64,000 bases of DNA from the NCBI RefSeq assembly GCF_003856525.1, contig NZ_RJVQ01000007.1:1-64000 (forward strand), given 5' to 3'. A program made the translations under genes and the position numbers. The DNA is from Vibrio viridaestus. Its GTDB lineage: Bacteria; Pseudomonadota; Gammaproteobacteria; Enterobacterales; Vibrionaceae. Positions 7,912 through 17,533 of the stretch are shown here, piece by piece; within the stretch, counting starts at the first letter, position 1; every line of letters begins with the position of its first letter. The notes below the pieces were generated by a model. That model saw only the letters and a program-made list of their open reading frames with translations, had not been told where the DNA came from and made no database searches.

Positions 7912-8907
7912 ATGTCTACCACAATCAAAGATATTGCCAATGCTCTAGGTATTTCTCATTCAACAGTGTCTCGTGCATTGAATAATTCTCAACGAGTCCA
8001 GGCTAGCACTCGTGAACTAATTTTTAAAACAGCCCACGAGATGAATTATGTCCCGAACGCGGCAGCTCGGGATATGAAAAAGAATAGCCTTCCAGTTTTG
8101 GGAGTAGTGACTTTTAATATGGGACGCAGTGCTTATGGAAGTGAGATGATTGGTGTCATTAATCAGCAAGCAAGAAAAATGGGATATCAATTAATCTATA
8201 TTCATGTAGAAGATGGCTTCCCAAGTGAAGACGATTACAATATCTTGCGTGAGAGGCGAGTATCTGGGTTGATATTTGTCTCCCTCGACCCCGATGCTAT
8301 TGAACATAACGCTATCTTTGACGAAATTAAAACGGTTTTTGTTAACTGCTATTGTGAGCGGCCTGGATATTCTTCAGTTCAAGCTAATAACATTCAAGGG
8401 TTGTTCGATATTACCCACTATTCCCTTCAGCATGGTTACAACAAGACTATGTTCATCAACTTGGAAAGCCTATATCAAGCGTCGCGAGATCGTAAGTCGG
8501 GGTACCAACAGGCTTTGATGCTGAATAATCATGACTTCGAACCAGATAAGTATATCGAAGTCCCTGTCGACTTTTCTTTTGATTTCAATACGCTAGATAG
8601 TCAAATTCAGGCTGCTATTGATGATGGTGTTGATGTTATTTTGTGTGGTCGAGATGAAATCGCCTTAGAGGTGTACTTTACACTGGCAAGATTAGGGCTA
8701 TCGATCCCAGATGATATTGCTGTTATTGGTTTCGATAATCAGAGCATTATTTCGCAGCGAGTCTCGCCCAAATTGACAACTGTAGAGTTGCCGTATCAAA
8801 AAATGGCGCGGCAAGGTGTCCAGTTGTTACTAAGGCAACAAAACCAAACTGAACAGATAACCATAAATTGTGAACCCATATTCCGTGGTTCGATGCTAAA
8901 AAAATAA
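7912..8907 (+). CDS. LacI-family regulator of module A
   Basis: LacI-type repressors bind palindromic operators through an N-terminal helix-turn-helix and release on binding a sugar. The 331-residue protein begins with TTIKDIANALGISHSTVSRA, a standard LacI headpiece, followed by the hinge region near residues 50-60 and a periplasmic-binding-protein-like sensor domain with AVIGFDNQ late in the sequence. An AAGGAT lies 7 bases before the ATG. It sits between the transporter and fructokinase genes of module A on the same strand. The two CACACGTGTG palindromes before GH172 are the likely operators. Its effector could be the dianhydride, inulobiose or fructose; the sequence does not say. Confidence 0.88.
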   Translation: MSTTIKDIANALGISHSTVSRALNNSQRVQASTRELIFKTAHEMNYVPNAAARDMKKNSLPVLGVVTFNMGRSAYGSEMIGVINQQARKMGYQLIYIHVEDGFPSEDDYNILRERRVSGLIFVSLDPDAIEHNAIFDEIKTVFVNCYCERPGYSSVQANNIQGLFDITHYSLQHGYNKTMFINLESLYQASRDRKSGYQQALMLNNHDFEPDKYIEVPVDFSFDFNTLDSQIQAAIDDGVDVILCGRDEIALEVYFTLARLGLSIPDDIAVIGFDNQSIISQRVSPKLTTVELPYQKMARQGVQLLLRQQNQTEQITINCEPIFRGSMLKK

Positions 8908-8916
8908 GGATTTCAT

Positions 8917-9858
8917 ATGTCTTTTTCACGCAATGTAGCTTGCGTTGGTGAACTACTAATAGATTTTGTTTGCTCGGATATTGGTACAGACCTTTCTCAA
9001 GGTGAACATTTTGTAAAAAAAGCTGGAGGTGCTCCAGCGAATGTTGCCTGTGCAATTTCGCGTCTAGGTGGGCAAGCCAAATTGGCGGCAAAAGTCGGGA
9101 ATGACCCTTTCGGCGAGTTTCTTATCAATACGGTCAAAGCTGAAGGTGTAGATATTACTTCTGTCATAAAAGCGCAAAATCAGGCGACTACTTTAGCTTT
9201 TGTTGCATTACAGCAAAATGGTGAGAGAGATTTTAGCTTTAATTGGGGGGCACATGACAACCTATCTTACGACGAGTTGGCAAAGGATTTTGTGGAGGAT
9301 AGTTCCATCCTTCACCTTGGTGCAGCTTTAACTGAAGGCAACATAGTAACTCTTTATCGAAAACTTATAGCTAAAGCAAAAACACACAGTAAGTTGATCT
9401 CTTTCGATCCTAATTTCAGAGATGCGCTTTGGGCTGGCAAGGATCAGAAATATTTTAGAGACCTATGCCACGAGTTTATTGGTGATACTGATATTCTAAA
9501 AGTTAGTGAAGAAGAGGCAATGATGATTGCAGAGGCGGAGACACCAGTAGATTCTGCATCGGTACTCCATAAGCTAGGTGCAAGAATGGTACTTATCACA
9601 CTTGGTGCTCAAGGGACGCTGATTAGTTACGAAGGATCGGTTGAAATTATTAGTTCCACCGCTATAAGATCAGTTGACTCCACTGGTGCGGGAGATGCCT
9701 TTATTGGGGCTATGTTATTCCAAGTATCTAATCAAGATAAACTCCCTTCTCAATCTGATGCATTGGAAATGGTGCGCTTTGCGAACAAAGTTGGGGCTAT
9801 AACTTGTACTAATATGGGGGCTATTCAGGCTTTACCTTATTACCATGAGATACAATAG
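8917..9858 (+). CDS. PfkB-family fructokinase of module A
   Basis: PfkB-type fructokinases phosphorylate free fructose to fructose 6-phosphate with ATP. The 313-residue protein shows the first PfkB signature (KKAGGAPANVACAISRLGG, about residues 33-52) and the second, DSTGAGDAFIGAM, with the catalytic aspartate of GAGD. The start follows the lacI-type stop by 9 bases with an AAGGA site. It is a close paralogue of the kinase at 17534: long stretches such as GGAPANVACAISRLGGQAKL are identical. It completes module A by feeding fructose into glycolysis. The closest named relative would be ScrK, but this is not a sucrose-PTS operon, so I do not transfer the symbol. Confidence 0.9.
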   Translation: MSFSRNVACVGELLIDFVCSDIGTDLSQGEHFVKKAGGAPANVACAISRLGGQAKLAAKVGNDPFGEFLINTVKAEGVDITSVIKAQNQATTLAFVALQQNGERDFSFNWGAHDNLSYDELAKDFVEDSSILHLGAALTEGNIVTLYRKLIAKAKTHSKLISFDPNFRDALWAGKDQKYFRDLCHEFIGDTDILKVSEEEAMMIAEAETPVDSASVLHKLGARMVLITLGAQGTLISYEGSVEIISSTAIRSVDSTGAGDAFIGAMLFQVSNQDKLPSQSDALEMVRFANKVGAITCTNMGAIQALPYYHEIQ

Positions 9859-9870
9859 CTGGCACTGTAA

Positions 9871-11112
9871 GTGGGCAGAGCGACCGCATGAGTGTTTAAC
9901 TTTTATCCACCGAGTTCAAACCAGCATCAAGCACAGCTTCCAACATAGATGTATTCATCATGCAACGTTTTTGCTTTCCAACAAGGCTCAGTTTGGTTGG
10001 CTCTGAACGCAACATATTTAGACTAATATGACGCAAGCAAGAGAGATTTTCTGCTCCGTGATCTTTGTAAACCTGACAAGCATCTTCTGCCATGGTGACA
10101 TCTAGAACCCAATGCATTGACTCTATGCCCCCCAATGCTCTCTAACTGCGTTTGCTGCTTGCTCTGCGAGCTGATGTAATAACGATACTCAAGCTCTGCT
10201 GCTTTGCCTTGCTGATAACGGAAATTTTCTACCATAACAATGGACTTAAGTCCCTTCCAACGAGAGAAATTACCATCGAGAGCTTCACTACTTAATACAT
10301 ATGCCTGACGGACTTCAATACGGCCATGGCCTTGCTCTGCCTTTATTCGTTCTGGCGTCGTTGCCCGTTGAGTTGCAAAAACAGTTTCTACTGCTTTACG
10401 TGATTTGCCTTGGTTGTTTTTGACAGCAAGTAAGTAATCGGCACCTTGTTCGACGATCGTTTTCGCTATCTCGGTTTGACACGCCATTGCATCGGTGGTA
10501 ACTAAAGCACCTTTGATTTCGAGAAGTTTAATGAGCTCAGGTATTGCTGTGATTTCATTACTTTTCTCTTCTGTTTTAAGTTGTCCAAGCACCAACTTGT
10601 TTGAAGAAGCATAAGCGCTAATCATGTGGATAGTACTGGCACGATCATCCCTGTTGTATGAGCCTCGAAGCGTCTTTCCATCGATAGCAACGACTTGACC
10701 ATCCGTCAATGAATGTACCGCTGACATCCAATTAATAAAACAGGTGTGAAACGACTCTGGGTCAGTTCTTGAGATGATACGGGCTATCGTATCATCGGCA
10801 GGAATATCGTTAATAAACATGCCATTACGCTTAAACCAATCATGATGACCAAGAATGTATTCACGAATGTCAAACCATCCTTTGGCACCTGCAATAACGG
10901 CACATAAAGAGCCAAACAATACCTCAAATAAGCAATAGGTTATCTTTGCTGATTGGCGTTCATCTGATACTGCGTGGAAATATTCTTTAAACTCGTCAAT
11001 GTGCATTATAGGAATCGCTCTTTCATTAAAGGAGCGTATATGATCACAGGTAAATATGATCGTCAACTCGATCGTTCTAATAGGTCAAAAAATGTTCGCG
11101 ATCTTGCCCTGT
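9871..11112 (-). mobile_element. ISAs1-family insertion sequence, inactivated
   Basis: The element separates modules A and B. Its right end reads CAGGGCAAGATCGCGAAC on the minus strand, ending near 11112. The left end near 9871 carries a poorer match (GGGCAGAGCGACCGCA). Limits are approximate because the two ends differ and no clean target duplication is visible. The transposase inside is broken, so the element cannot move on its own. Confidence 0.6.
9896..11006 (-). pseudogene. ISAs1-family (H-repeat-type) transposase, frameshifted
   Basis: The N-terminal part, from MHIDEFKEYFHAVSDERQS at 11006, through VAIDGKTLRGSYN and LVTTDAMACQ to the KNNQGKS region, is a normal ISAs1 DDE transposase. 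After YYISSQSKQQ the expected HWGIES motif is out of frame. The sequence REHWG is readable in a second frame and IESMHWVLDVTMAEDA in a third, which ends at 9896. At least two frame changes therefore lie between about 10120 and 10180, one of them in a run of six G/C. The ATG at 11066 is an alternative longer start. Confidence 0.8.
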
Positions 11113-11508
11113 GTAAGGGGGTGGCTACACCCTTACTGAACTGTACTCTAAATTTTGGACACTGAGTTAAACGAACCTCCCATGCTAAAGTTATTCGTCT
11201 TTCTCTAAATTGCGCTAGTAAAAAAGGGCAACGCTATAAAACTAAATAATACAACTTCACCTTCCTAAATATGGTATCTGCCTCCGTGATTGATATACTA
11301 GTTTCAAAAGGCAAAGTACGAAGTTGAAACAGTAACCATCACTAAAATAGCTAAGCAATCAAATGAAAGTTGAGTAATACTGGTCGTTATCGTCCCACTA
11401 CAAATTGCAATGAAATAATTTTTGTATCTCATGCTAGCATACTGTTTAAGCTTCACAATATAATATGGGAATTGATAGTAATGCTTAGGACTACTCCATA
11501 TATATCAG
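11113..11508. other. Non-coding stretch between the ISAs1 element and the module B regulator
   Basis: About 395 bases with no supported gene. The first 60 bases (CTCTAAATTTTGGACACTG and neighbours) look like a further insertion-sequence end, but no matching second end or transposase is present here. The remainder is AT-rich and carries no clear terminator for the minus-strand regulator. Confidence 0.4.
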
Positions 11509-12528
11509 TCATTCTTTATACATTGTTGTTACTTTAAATTTTAATGTACTTTTCCTTGGGGTAATTCTAGGAGAAATTTCAATACATTCTATTTCATTGT
11601 TATTTCTACGCTCTTGAATTCGACAATAAGCTATTCTGGCTATTTCTCTAATTGGTTGAGTGACACTCGTTATATCCATTAAATGGGCTAAATAGGTATC
11701 ATCAAAACTAATAATTGAAACATCTTCAGGAATAGCCTTACTCATAGCTTGGATCTCCTTAACGAGTCGAACAGCAAAAACATCATTATAAACCCAAAAT
11801 GCAACGTGAGAATTTTGTTTTTTTATTGCTTTCTCAATAACATCAGAAACCAGGGAGCTAGGATCTAAAATATTTTCTCCTAACCCTTTTTTTACCCATA
11901 TAATATTACTTTCTTCTATTTCTATGCCTTTCTGACTGATATATTGGTTAAAAACAGAGAACTTTTCATAATCTACTGATTTTTGCCCAATAAAACCAAT
12001 GTTTGTATACCCTAATTCGAAAAAATGCTGTGCTGCTAAAAATGCACCGATTCGGTAATCAACTAATACTGAATCAAAAAATTTAGACCGCTGAGTAACA
12101 ACAACAGTATAGATACCACTTCGGTTTAATAACTCCACAAGAGTAAACTCATTCTCTGTAGGAACCCAAAATAAACCTTCTATACCCAAACTAATAAAAG
12201 CTTCAATAGCAGATTTTTCTACGCCAATATCATTTTGATGAGTCTTAATAATTAAGTTCATACCGTAATACCTAGCTTCTTGTTCTAAGGTCATGACTAA
12301 CTCATTAAAATGAGGGTTGGATACGTTAGGAACTAATACGCCTAATAGTCCCGATTTTTTACCTGTTAATTGAATTGAACTCTTTGTAGGTAAATAACAA
12401 AGCTCATCCATCGCTTTATGGACAACCTCTCGGGTGAATGGCGTCACGCTTGGATGATTATTAATTACTCTAGATACTGTTGCAGTAGATACATTTGCTC
12501 TTTTTGCAACATCTTTAATTGTAGCCAT
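11509..12528 (-). CDS. LacI-family regulator of module B
   Basis: This 339-residue protein starts with ATIKDVAKRANVSTATVSRV, a typical LacI/GalR helix-turn-helix, and has the ligand domain with GLLGVLVPNVSNPHF at the start and SIISFDDTYLAHLMD late in the chain. It is divergent from the module B transporter, with 375 bases between, the usual layout for a local repressor. It differs clearly from the module A regulator, and the CACACGTGTG operator of module A is not found in front of module B, so the two modules probably answer to different signals. Confidence 0.88.
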   Translation of the reverse strand: MATIKDVAKRANVSTATVSRVINNHPSVTPFTREVVHKAMDELCYLPTKSSIQLTGKKSGLLGVLVPNVSNPHFNELVMTLEQEARYYGMNLIIKTHQNDIGVEKSAIEAFISLGIEGLFWVPTENEFTLVELLNRSGIYTVVVTQRSKFFDSVLVDYRIGAFLAAQHFFELGYTNIGFIGQKSVDYEKFSVFNQYISQKGIEIEESNIIWVKKGLGENILDPSSLVSDVIEKAIKKQNSHVAFWVYNDVFAVRLVKEIQAMSKAIPEDVSIISFDDTYLAHLMDITSVTQPIREIARIAYCRIQERRNNNEIECIEISPRITPRKSTLKFKVTTMYKE

Positions 12529-12903
12529 TAGTTAACCTATAACGCAGAGAATATATATTAATACATAAAAAGAAGAATTCATGCTGTCTGACCATTCATA
12601 TATAAAAACTTAAGAAAGTGAAAATCTCATATCAGAGTTTATCGTATTTCAGTGCTATAGCAATTAGTTTTAAAGAACAATATGGGGATGTTGTTTTTAT
12701 TAGGTAATTGATAATAAATTAAAATTTAAAAAATGAGAGTGTGGAGTTATCTTAATGTAACGAGACGACATGTGATCTATGTAACTAATTACATTATCCC
12801 CCTCATTTATAGTTGGCAGCACAAAACATCAATTGAAAACTAAATGGTGAATTGATTTTAAATTAAAAAGTCAATTTATATATAGCAATTATGAGGTATC
12901 TAT
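12529..12903. promoter_or_regulatory. Divergent control region of module B
   Basis: This AT-rich region must hold the promoters of the regulator and of the transporter operon. The only palindrome I could find is ATGTAA-CTAA-TTACAT at 12779-12794, with a further ATGTAA half-site about 20 bases upstream. It lacks the central CG of common LacI operators, so it is only a candidate. No other structure stands out. Confidence 0.4.
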
Positions 12904-14331
12904 ATGGCAACTGAACGCGTGGAAAGTAAGAGCCATAGTGCATATGAAAAGCTCGGTTTAAAAGAAAAAATAGGATACGGAATGGGCGATGCAGGTTCAT
13001 GCATGGTTTGGAGTGTATTGGCACTATATCTAACTTGGTTTTATACAGATGTATACGGCTTAGACCCTGCAGTTGTCGGCACATTATTTCTTGTTATCAG
13101 AATATTTGATGCTTTCAGTGATCCAATCATGGGAGCTATTTGTGATAGAACAAAGTCTCGTTGGGGTAAATTTCGTCCATGGCTACTTTGGATGGCTGTT
13201 CCGTTTGGTTTAGGAGCAATCATCATGTTTAGCACTCCTGACTTAAGTGAAAATGGCAAAATTATGTATGCCTGGATTACTTATTTACTTATGTCCTTAA
13301 TCTACACAGCCATTAATATTCCATACTGTTCTGTAGCCGGTGTTATCACATTAAATCAAAAAGAGCGTTTGAGTTGTCTTTCTTGGAGATTTTTTCTTAA
13401 TGGTCTCGCAACTTTAATGGTGTCATCTGCAATTTTGCCATTAACAGAGTGGTTTGGTAATGGTGATAGAGCGTCTGGCTTCCAAATGACGATGGTAGTG
13501 ATGGGGAGTGTGGCAACATTAATGTTCCTTTTTTGTTTCTCAAATATCAAAGAACGAGTTGTTTCAGTCAAAGCTAACGAATCATTAAAAAATGATCTAA
13601 AAGACATCGTTAAAAATGATCAATGGCTTCTTATGATTTCATTGACATTTCTTAATGTGTTTCCCGCTTTTATTCGTGGAGCAGTAACTATTTATTATGC
13701 AACTTACGTCATGCAAGCTTCCGTCACTTTTATCACTTTCTTTATGGCTTTAGGGGTCGCGTGTAATATGCTAGGAAGTGCTATCGCGAAGCCTCTCACC
13801 GATCGATTCGATAAGGTAAAACTATTTAGAATTATTAATATTATTCTTGGAATACAGTCTCTCGCTTTATGGTTTATAGATCCAAGTGAGCTTACCCCAT
13901 TATTAACACTTTTCATTGTAATTAATACCCTACACCTAATTCAATCTGGGCCAATTTTATGGGCCATGATGTCTGATGTTGATGATTATGGCGATTGGAA
14001 GTTAGGTAAACGAATGACTGGAATATCTTTCGCCGGTAACTTATTTATGCTGAAAATGGGCCTTGCCGTAGCAGGAGCTATTGTTGCTTGGATCCTCGCT
14101 TTTACTGGATATGTTGCCAACAAACCACAACAAAATATGGAAACTATTAAAGGTATCATCATCATGTTTTCCTTATTACCAATGGTTAGCTACTTCATCA
14201 GTGCTTGGTTAGTACGTTACTTCAAACTTAATGACTCATTCCTTGAAAAAATTAAAGTCGATTTAGCAAAACGTGAATTGGAACGTAATCATTCACAACA
14301 TCAGGAGCTTAAAAATGTCCCTAACATTTAA
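12904..14331 (+). CDS. GPH-family sugar:cation symporter of module B
   Basis: A 475-residue MelB-type symporter with about twelve membrane segments. Family features are IGYGMGDAGSCMVW in helix 1, RIFDAFSDPIMGAICDR and KFRPWLLWMAVPFG in the first cytoplasmic loop, and SDVDDYGDWKLGKR in the late loop. It opens the module B operon and overlaps the GH32 gene by 17 bases, so translation is coupled. It is homologous to, but well diverged from, the module A transporter. Given the downstream GH91 and GH32 enzymes, its cargo is probably DFA III or a related fructobiose. Confidence 0.88.
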   Translation: MATERVESKSHSAYEKLGLKEKIGYGMGDAGSCMVWSVLALYLTWFYTDVYGLDPAVVGTLFLVIRIFDAFSDPIMGAICDRTKSRWGKFRPWLLWMAVPFGLGAIIMFSTPDLSENGKIMYAWITYLLMSLIYTAINIPYCSVAGVITLNQKERLSCLSWRFFLNGLATLMVSSAILPLTEWFGNGDRASGFQMTMVVMGSVATLMFLFCFSNIKERVVSVKANESLKNDLKDIVKNDQWLLMISLTFLNVFPAFIRGAVTIYYATYVMQASVTFITFFMALGVACNMLGSAIAKPLTDRFDKVKLFRIINIILGIQSLALWFIDPSELTPLLTLFIVINTLHLIQSGPILWAMMSDVDDYGDWKLGKRMTGISFAGNLFMLKMGLAVAGAIVAWILAFTGYVANKPQQNMETIKGIIIMFSLLPMVSYFISAWLVRYFKLNDSFLEKIKVDLAKRELERNHSQHQELKNVPNI

Positions 14332-15997
14332 TATCACAAAAGGACAACGCATTGATTTGTGGCTTAAAGCATCAGAAGCGTGTTCACAGACACTATTTTC
14401 AATCAGTATCGATAACAAGCTAGCTTATAAAATTGATACTGCTGCGAGCTATTATCAATATTTTACTTGGACCTCTTACCAAGATGGCGTCGTTAGTCTT
14501 GAATGGTTCTCAGAGAATTGTGATATTTCACTATGTTACACCTGGAGCCCAAATACACTTGCAGAGCAAGGGGTAACTTTCATTGGTACAGAACAATCAA
14601 AATTGCGCCTTTTGTCTATACAAGATGTGAAGGATTCCTACTTAGAAGAATCGTTACGGCCTATTTTACATTTTTCCCCACATACTGGATGGATGAATGA
14701 TCCTAATGGTTTTCATTTCAAAGATGGCGAATGGCATTTGTTTTACCAATATCATCCACATGATGCAAATTGGGGTCCTATGCATTGGGGGCATGCAGTA
14801 AGTAAAGATCTCTACCACTGGAAACACTACCCTGTATTTTTACAGCCAGAACAAAATTTGGTGGCATTAGGTGCAACAGGTGGCGCCTTCTCCGGCAGTG
14901 CATATATTGACTTAAATGGACAAACACGATTTTTCTATACCGAGCGATTACCCGCTTACGATCTTTACCGGGGGTACCGTGAAATTCAGAAAATGGCAGT
15001 GCCTACCCACTTGTATGATAAGCCCGAATTTGTAAAAACGGTATTGACCGAACTGCCACCGGGTGTCGATTGCGATTTCAGAGACCCTAAAGTTTGGTAT
15101 GAAGAAAAAGATAACACTTTTTATATGATTCTTGGCGCCTCTGTTGAAAGTGAACCAGCAATGCTTTTATTTAAATCTGATGACGGAGAGTGTTGGAACT
15201 TTCATCACGTACTCTACACTGCCCCTGAATATTTTCGTGAAAATGGAGGGCGATGTATTGAGTGCCCTGATTTCTTCTGCATCGATGGAGTTTGGGTGCT
15301 TCTTATTGGCGTTGTTGGGTATAAAGAACCGACAACTGGACGTCATAATTTGCTTTTTGCACAGACTGGTGACTTTAGCAAAGGCCACTTTATTCCTTCG
15401 GATAAACCATTACAGGTATTGGATTTTGGTACGGATTTCTATGCTTTACAAACATGGGGAGAAGAAAAAGAGCGTATTGGTTTTGCTTGGCTATATAATT
15501 GGGCTACTCAAAAAAATGTCACATCAGCGTATTGTGGAGAAATGTCACTTCCGCGCAAATTCCACCTAAATAAAGAACAACAAGTTTGCATGATACCAGT
15601 GTTACCTTCAGAGGAGCTTATAAAAAGTAAAAGCTACCTTGATGATGCTCTTAGTTGGTCTAGTACTGAAGGGTGTAAGGCTTGCATTATTCACATCAAA
15701 CCTCATCACAACTTTAAAGTTGAGTTAATTGGTAACAATGAGCAACGCATTTCATTAGAGCATGACGGACAACGTATCATTCTACGAGAACACAATGAAA
15801 GTGATGATGGCCGTTACCATGCTCCCCTAACTTTAGTTGACGATATTACACTTAGCTTTGATGCTGGAATCATCGAAGTATTCGCCAATAAAGGCAGTGT
15901 TTGTGGTACACGACGTTATTACTCATGCAGCCATTTAAGCCAAGTAATTGTATCTGGAGCAACCGCTACTTTAACTGAATATTTACCTAATCATTAA
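14315..15997 (+). CDS. GH32 beta-fructosidase of module B
   Basis: A 560-residue GH32 enzyme with the same layout as its module A paralogue: about 115 residues before the catalytic domain, WMNDPNG (nucleophile Asp129), FRDPKVW (Asp257), ECPDFF (acid/base Glu316) and a C-terminal beta-sandwich with FDAGIIEVFANKG. No signal peptide. The ATG at 14315 has AGGAG 8 bases upstream and lies inside the end of the transporter gene. It should cut beta-2,1-linked fructobiose (inulobiose) produced by the GH91 enzyme encoded next. Action on sucrose or short fructans is the alternative. Confidence 0.88.
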   Translation: MSLTFNITKGQRIDLWLKASEACSQTLFSISIDNKLAYKIDTAASYYQYFTWTSYQDGVVSLEWFSENCDISLCYTWSPNTLAEQGVTFIGTEQSKLRLLSIQDVKDSYLEESLRPILHFSPHTGWMNDPNGFHFKDGEWHLFYQYHPHDANWGPMHWGHAVSKDLYHWKHYPVFLQPEQNLVALGATGGAFSGSAYIDLNGQTRFFYTERLPAYDLYRGYREIQKMAVPTHLYDKPEFVKTVLTELPPGVDCDFRDPKVWYEEKDNTFYMILGASVESEPAMLLFKSDDGECWNFHHVLYTAPEYFRENGGRCIECPDFFCIDGVWVLLIGVVGYKEPTTGRHNLLFAQTGDFSKGHFIPSDKPLQVLDFGTDFYALQTWGEEKERIGFAWLYNWATQKNVTSAYCGEMSLPRKFHLNKEQQVCMIPVLPSEELIKSKSYLDDALSWSSTEGCKACIIHIKPHHNFKVELIGNNEQRISLEHDGQRIILREHNESDDGRYHAPLTLVDDITLSFDAGIIEVFANKGSVCGTRRYYSCSHLSQVIVSGATATLTEYLPNH

Positions 15998-16070
15998 AAA
16001 TAAGATACGAAACTATTTATCCCAATTGCATTTGACTTCGTTTCGTAGCTTTCTAATTGGAGATTCTCTT

Positions 16071-17432
16071 ATGGTCGAAAATAACCATTACGATGTAACA
16101 AACTGGCACATTGGTAACCCTTATAAGGATATTGGTGAAGTAATCAATAGCATGATTGCAGATATAAAATCTAAGCAGTCCAACGCCAATATAAATGATG
16201 GTGGAAAACCGGGTGCAGTAATTTATATCCCACCCGGTGATTATCACCTCACAACACAAGTATTGATAGATATCAGCTATTTAAAAATTACTGGCGCAGG
16301 CCATGGTTTTATCTCTTCGAGTATTCGTTTTAATACACCAGAAGTTGAACTACAAAAATGGCATGATATTTGGCCTGGTGGTAGCCGTGTTCTTATTGGT
16401 TTAGATGTCAATAAGGGAGACCCAACTTCGGGAGCTGCATTTTATCTGAAACGAGATGGTAATCCTAGAATTAGCTCGGTTGAGTTCACTGATTTTTGTA
16501 TTGATGGTTTGCATTTTGAAGATGACTACTCAGGTAAGAACGATCCAGAAAATACATACGTGAATGGGAAAACGGGTATTTACATAGATAGTGCTAATGA
16601 TTCATTTCGCATTACAGGCATGGGTATTATCTATGCTGAACATGGTTTAACTATTTATGATGCTGATGCGCTGACTATTGATAATAACTTTATTGCTGAA
16701 TGTGGGAACAGCATCGAATTAAAAGGTTTAGGGCAAGCTTCAAAGATTTCAAATAACCTAATTGGTGCGGGTTATAATGGCTATTCTATTTATGCTGAAA
16801 ACTACGGAGGCATCTTAGTCTCTGCCAACAATATTTTCCCGCGAGGAAAAAGCAGTGTTCATTTCTCAGGTGTCGTGCGTTCAAGTATCACTGGTAATCG
16901 ATTTCATTCCTTCTACCCTGGAATGCTGGAGCTACATAATAACTGTGTAGAAAACTTAGTATCTTCAAATCATTTTTTACGAGACCGTGAACCTTGGGCA
17001 CCAATGCAAGATTATGACAATGGCCTTGATGATCTCCATGGGCTCATTTGTATTAATGGAAGCAATAACTCCGTTATTTCTAACCATATTTCAGAGACTA
17101 TAGATACGGAATACCTAAAACCAAAAGGAGTGAAACCAGTCATTATTCGGGTCTCTACAGGCAGAGGTAACTACATTGCTAACAATCATATTGTGGCAAC
17201 AACAGAAGTAAGCGAAAAAAATGAGGCCGAAAATAGTGCTTGTTTCGAGACACAAGTTGGCGCTCTTCTCTCTACCGATAAATTAGAAAAACTAGAAGTT
17301 ACGGCTATCCTAATTGAAGAAAACGCATCAGGAAATACTATTTTAGATAGTGGTTATGAATCCCAAGTTAGTATGAATATGCAGGAGAATGCATTTAGGC
17401 CAACTCCTAAATTTGGTCAATACTCACTCTAG
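16071..17432 (+). CDS. GH91 enzyme: DFA III hydrolase or inulin fructotransferase
   Basis: GH91 proteins are right-handed beta-helix enzymes that either split inulin into difructose anhydride III (inulin fructotransferase, EC 4.2.2.18) or hydrolyse DFA III to inulobiose. This 453-residue protein closely follows the Arthrobacter enzymes as I recall them: DVTNW near the start, GKPGAVIYIPPGDYHL, NGKTGIYIDSANDSFRITG, DADALTIDNNFIAECGNS, and FYPGMLELHNNC. The residues matching the recalled catalytic pair are Asp199 and Glu210, with the 11-residue spacing of the studied enzymes. GGAG precedes the ATG at 16071. It has no signal peptide, whereas inulin-degrading forms are secreted, and it lies beside an importer, so hydrolysis of imported DFA III in the cytoplasm is the favoured role. 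This reaction choice is inference. Confidence 0.85.
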   Translation: MVENNHYDVTNWHIGNPYKDIGEVINSMIADIKSKQSNANINDGGKPGAVIYIPPGDYHLTTQVLIDISYLKITGAGHGFISSSIRFNTPEVELQKWHDIWPGGSRVLIGLDVNKGDPTSGAAFYLKRDGNPRISSVEFTDFCIDGLHFEDDYSGKNDPENTYVNGKTGIYIDSANDSFRITGMGIIYAEHGLTIYDADALTIDNNFIAECGNSIELKGLGQASKISNNLIGAGYNGYSIYAENYGGILVSANNIFPRGKSSVHFSGVVRSSITGNRFHSFYPGMLELHNNCVENLVSSNHFLRDREPWAPMQDYDNGLDDLHGLICINGSNNSVISNHISETIDTEYLKPKGVKPVIIRVSTGRGNYIANNHIVATTEVSEKNEAENSACFETQVGALLSTDKLEKLEVTAILIEENASGNTILDSGYESQVSMNMQENAFRPTPKFGQYSL

Positions 17433-17445
17433 AGTAATTAATAAC

Positions 17446-17475
17446 ACTTTCGCTTATTTATTAATAAGCGAAAGT
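17446..17475 (+). terminator. 13-base hairpin between GH91 and fructokinase genes
   Basis: ACTTTCGCTTATT (17446-17458) pairs perfectly with AATAAGCGAAAGT (17463-17475) around a TATT loop, starting 13 bases after the GH91 stop. No T run follows, so it may trim or protect the upstream message rather than end it. Module A has comparable hairpins after its first and third genes. Confidence 0.5.
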
Positions 17476-17533
17476 TGAATAGATACAAACCCTCCCTACG
17501 TTTCTCCTTTTACTGATTAAACAAGGATATAAC

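Noticed and set aside
12779-12794. ATGTAA-CTAA-TTACAT as firm operator of the module B regulator
   Set aside because: AT-rich palindromes of this size are expected by chance here; kept only as a candidate within the control region.
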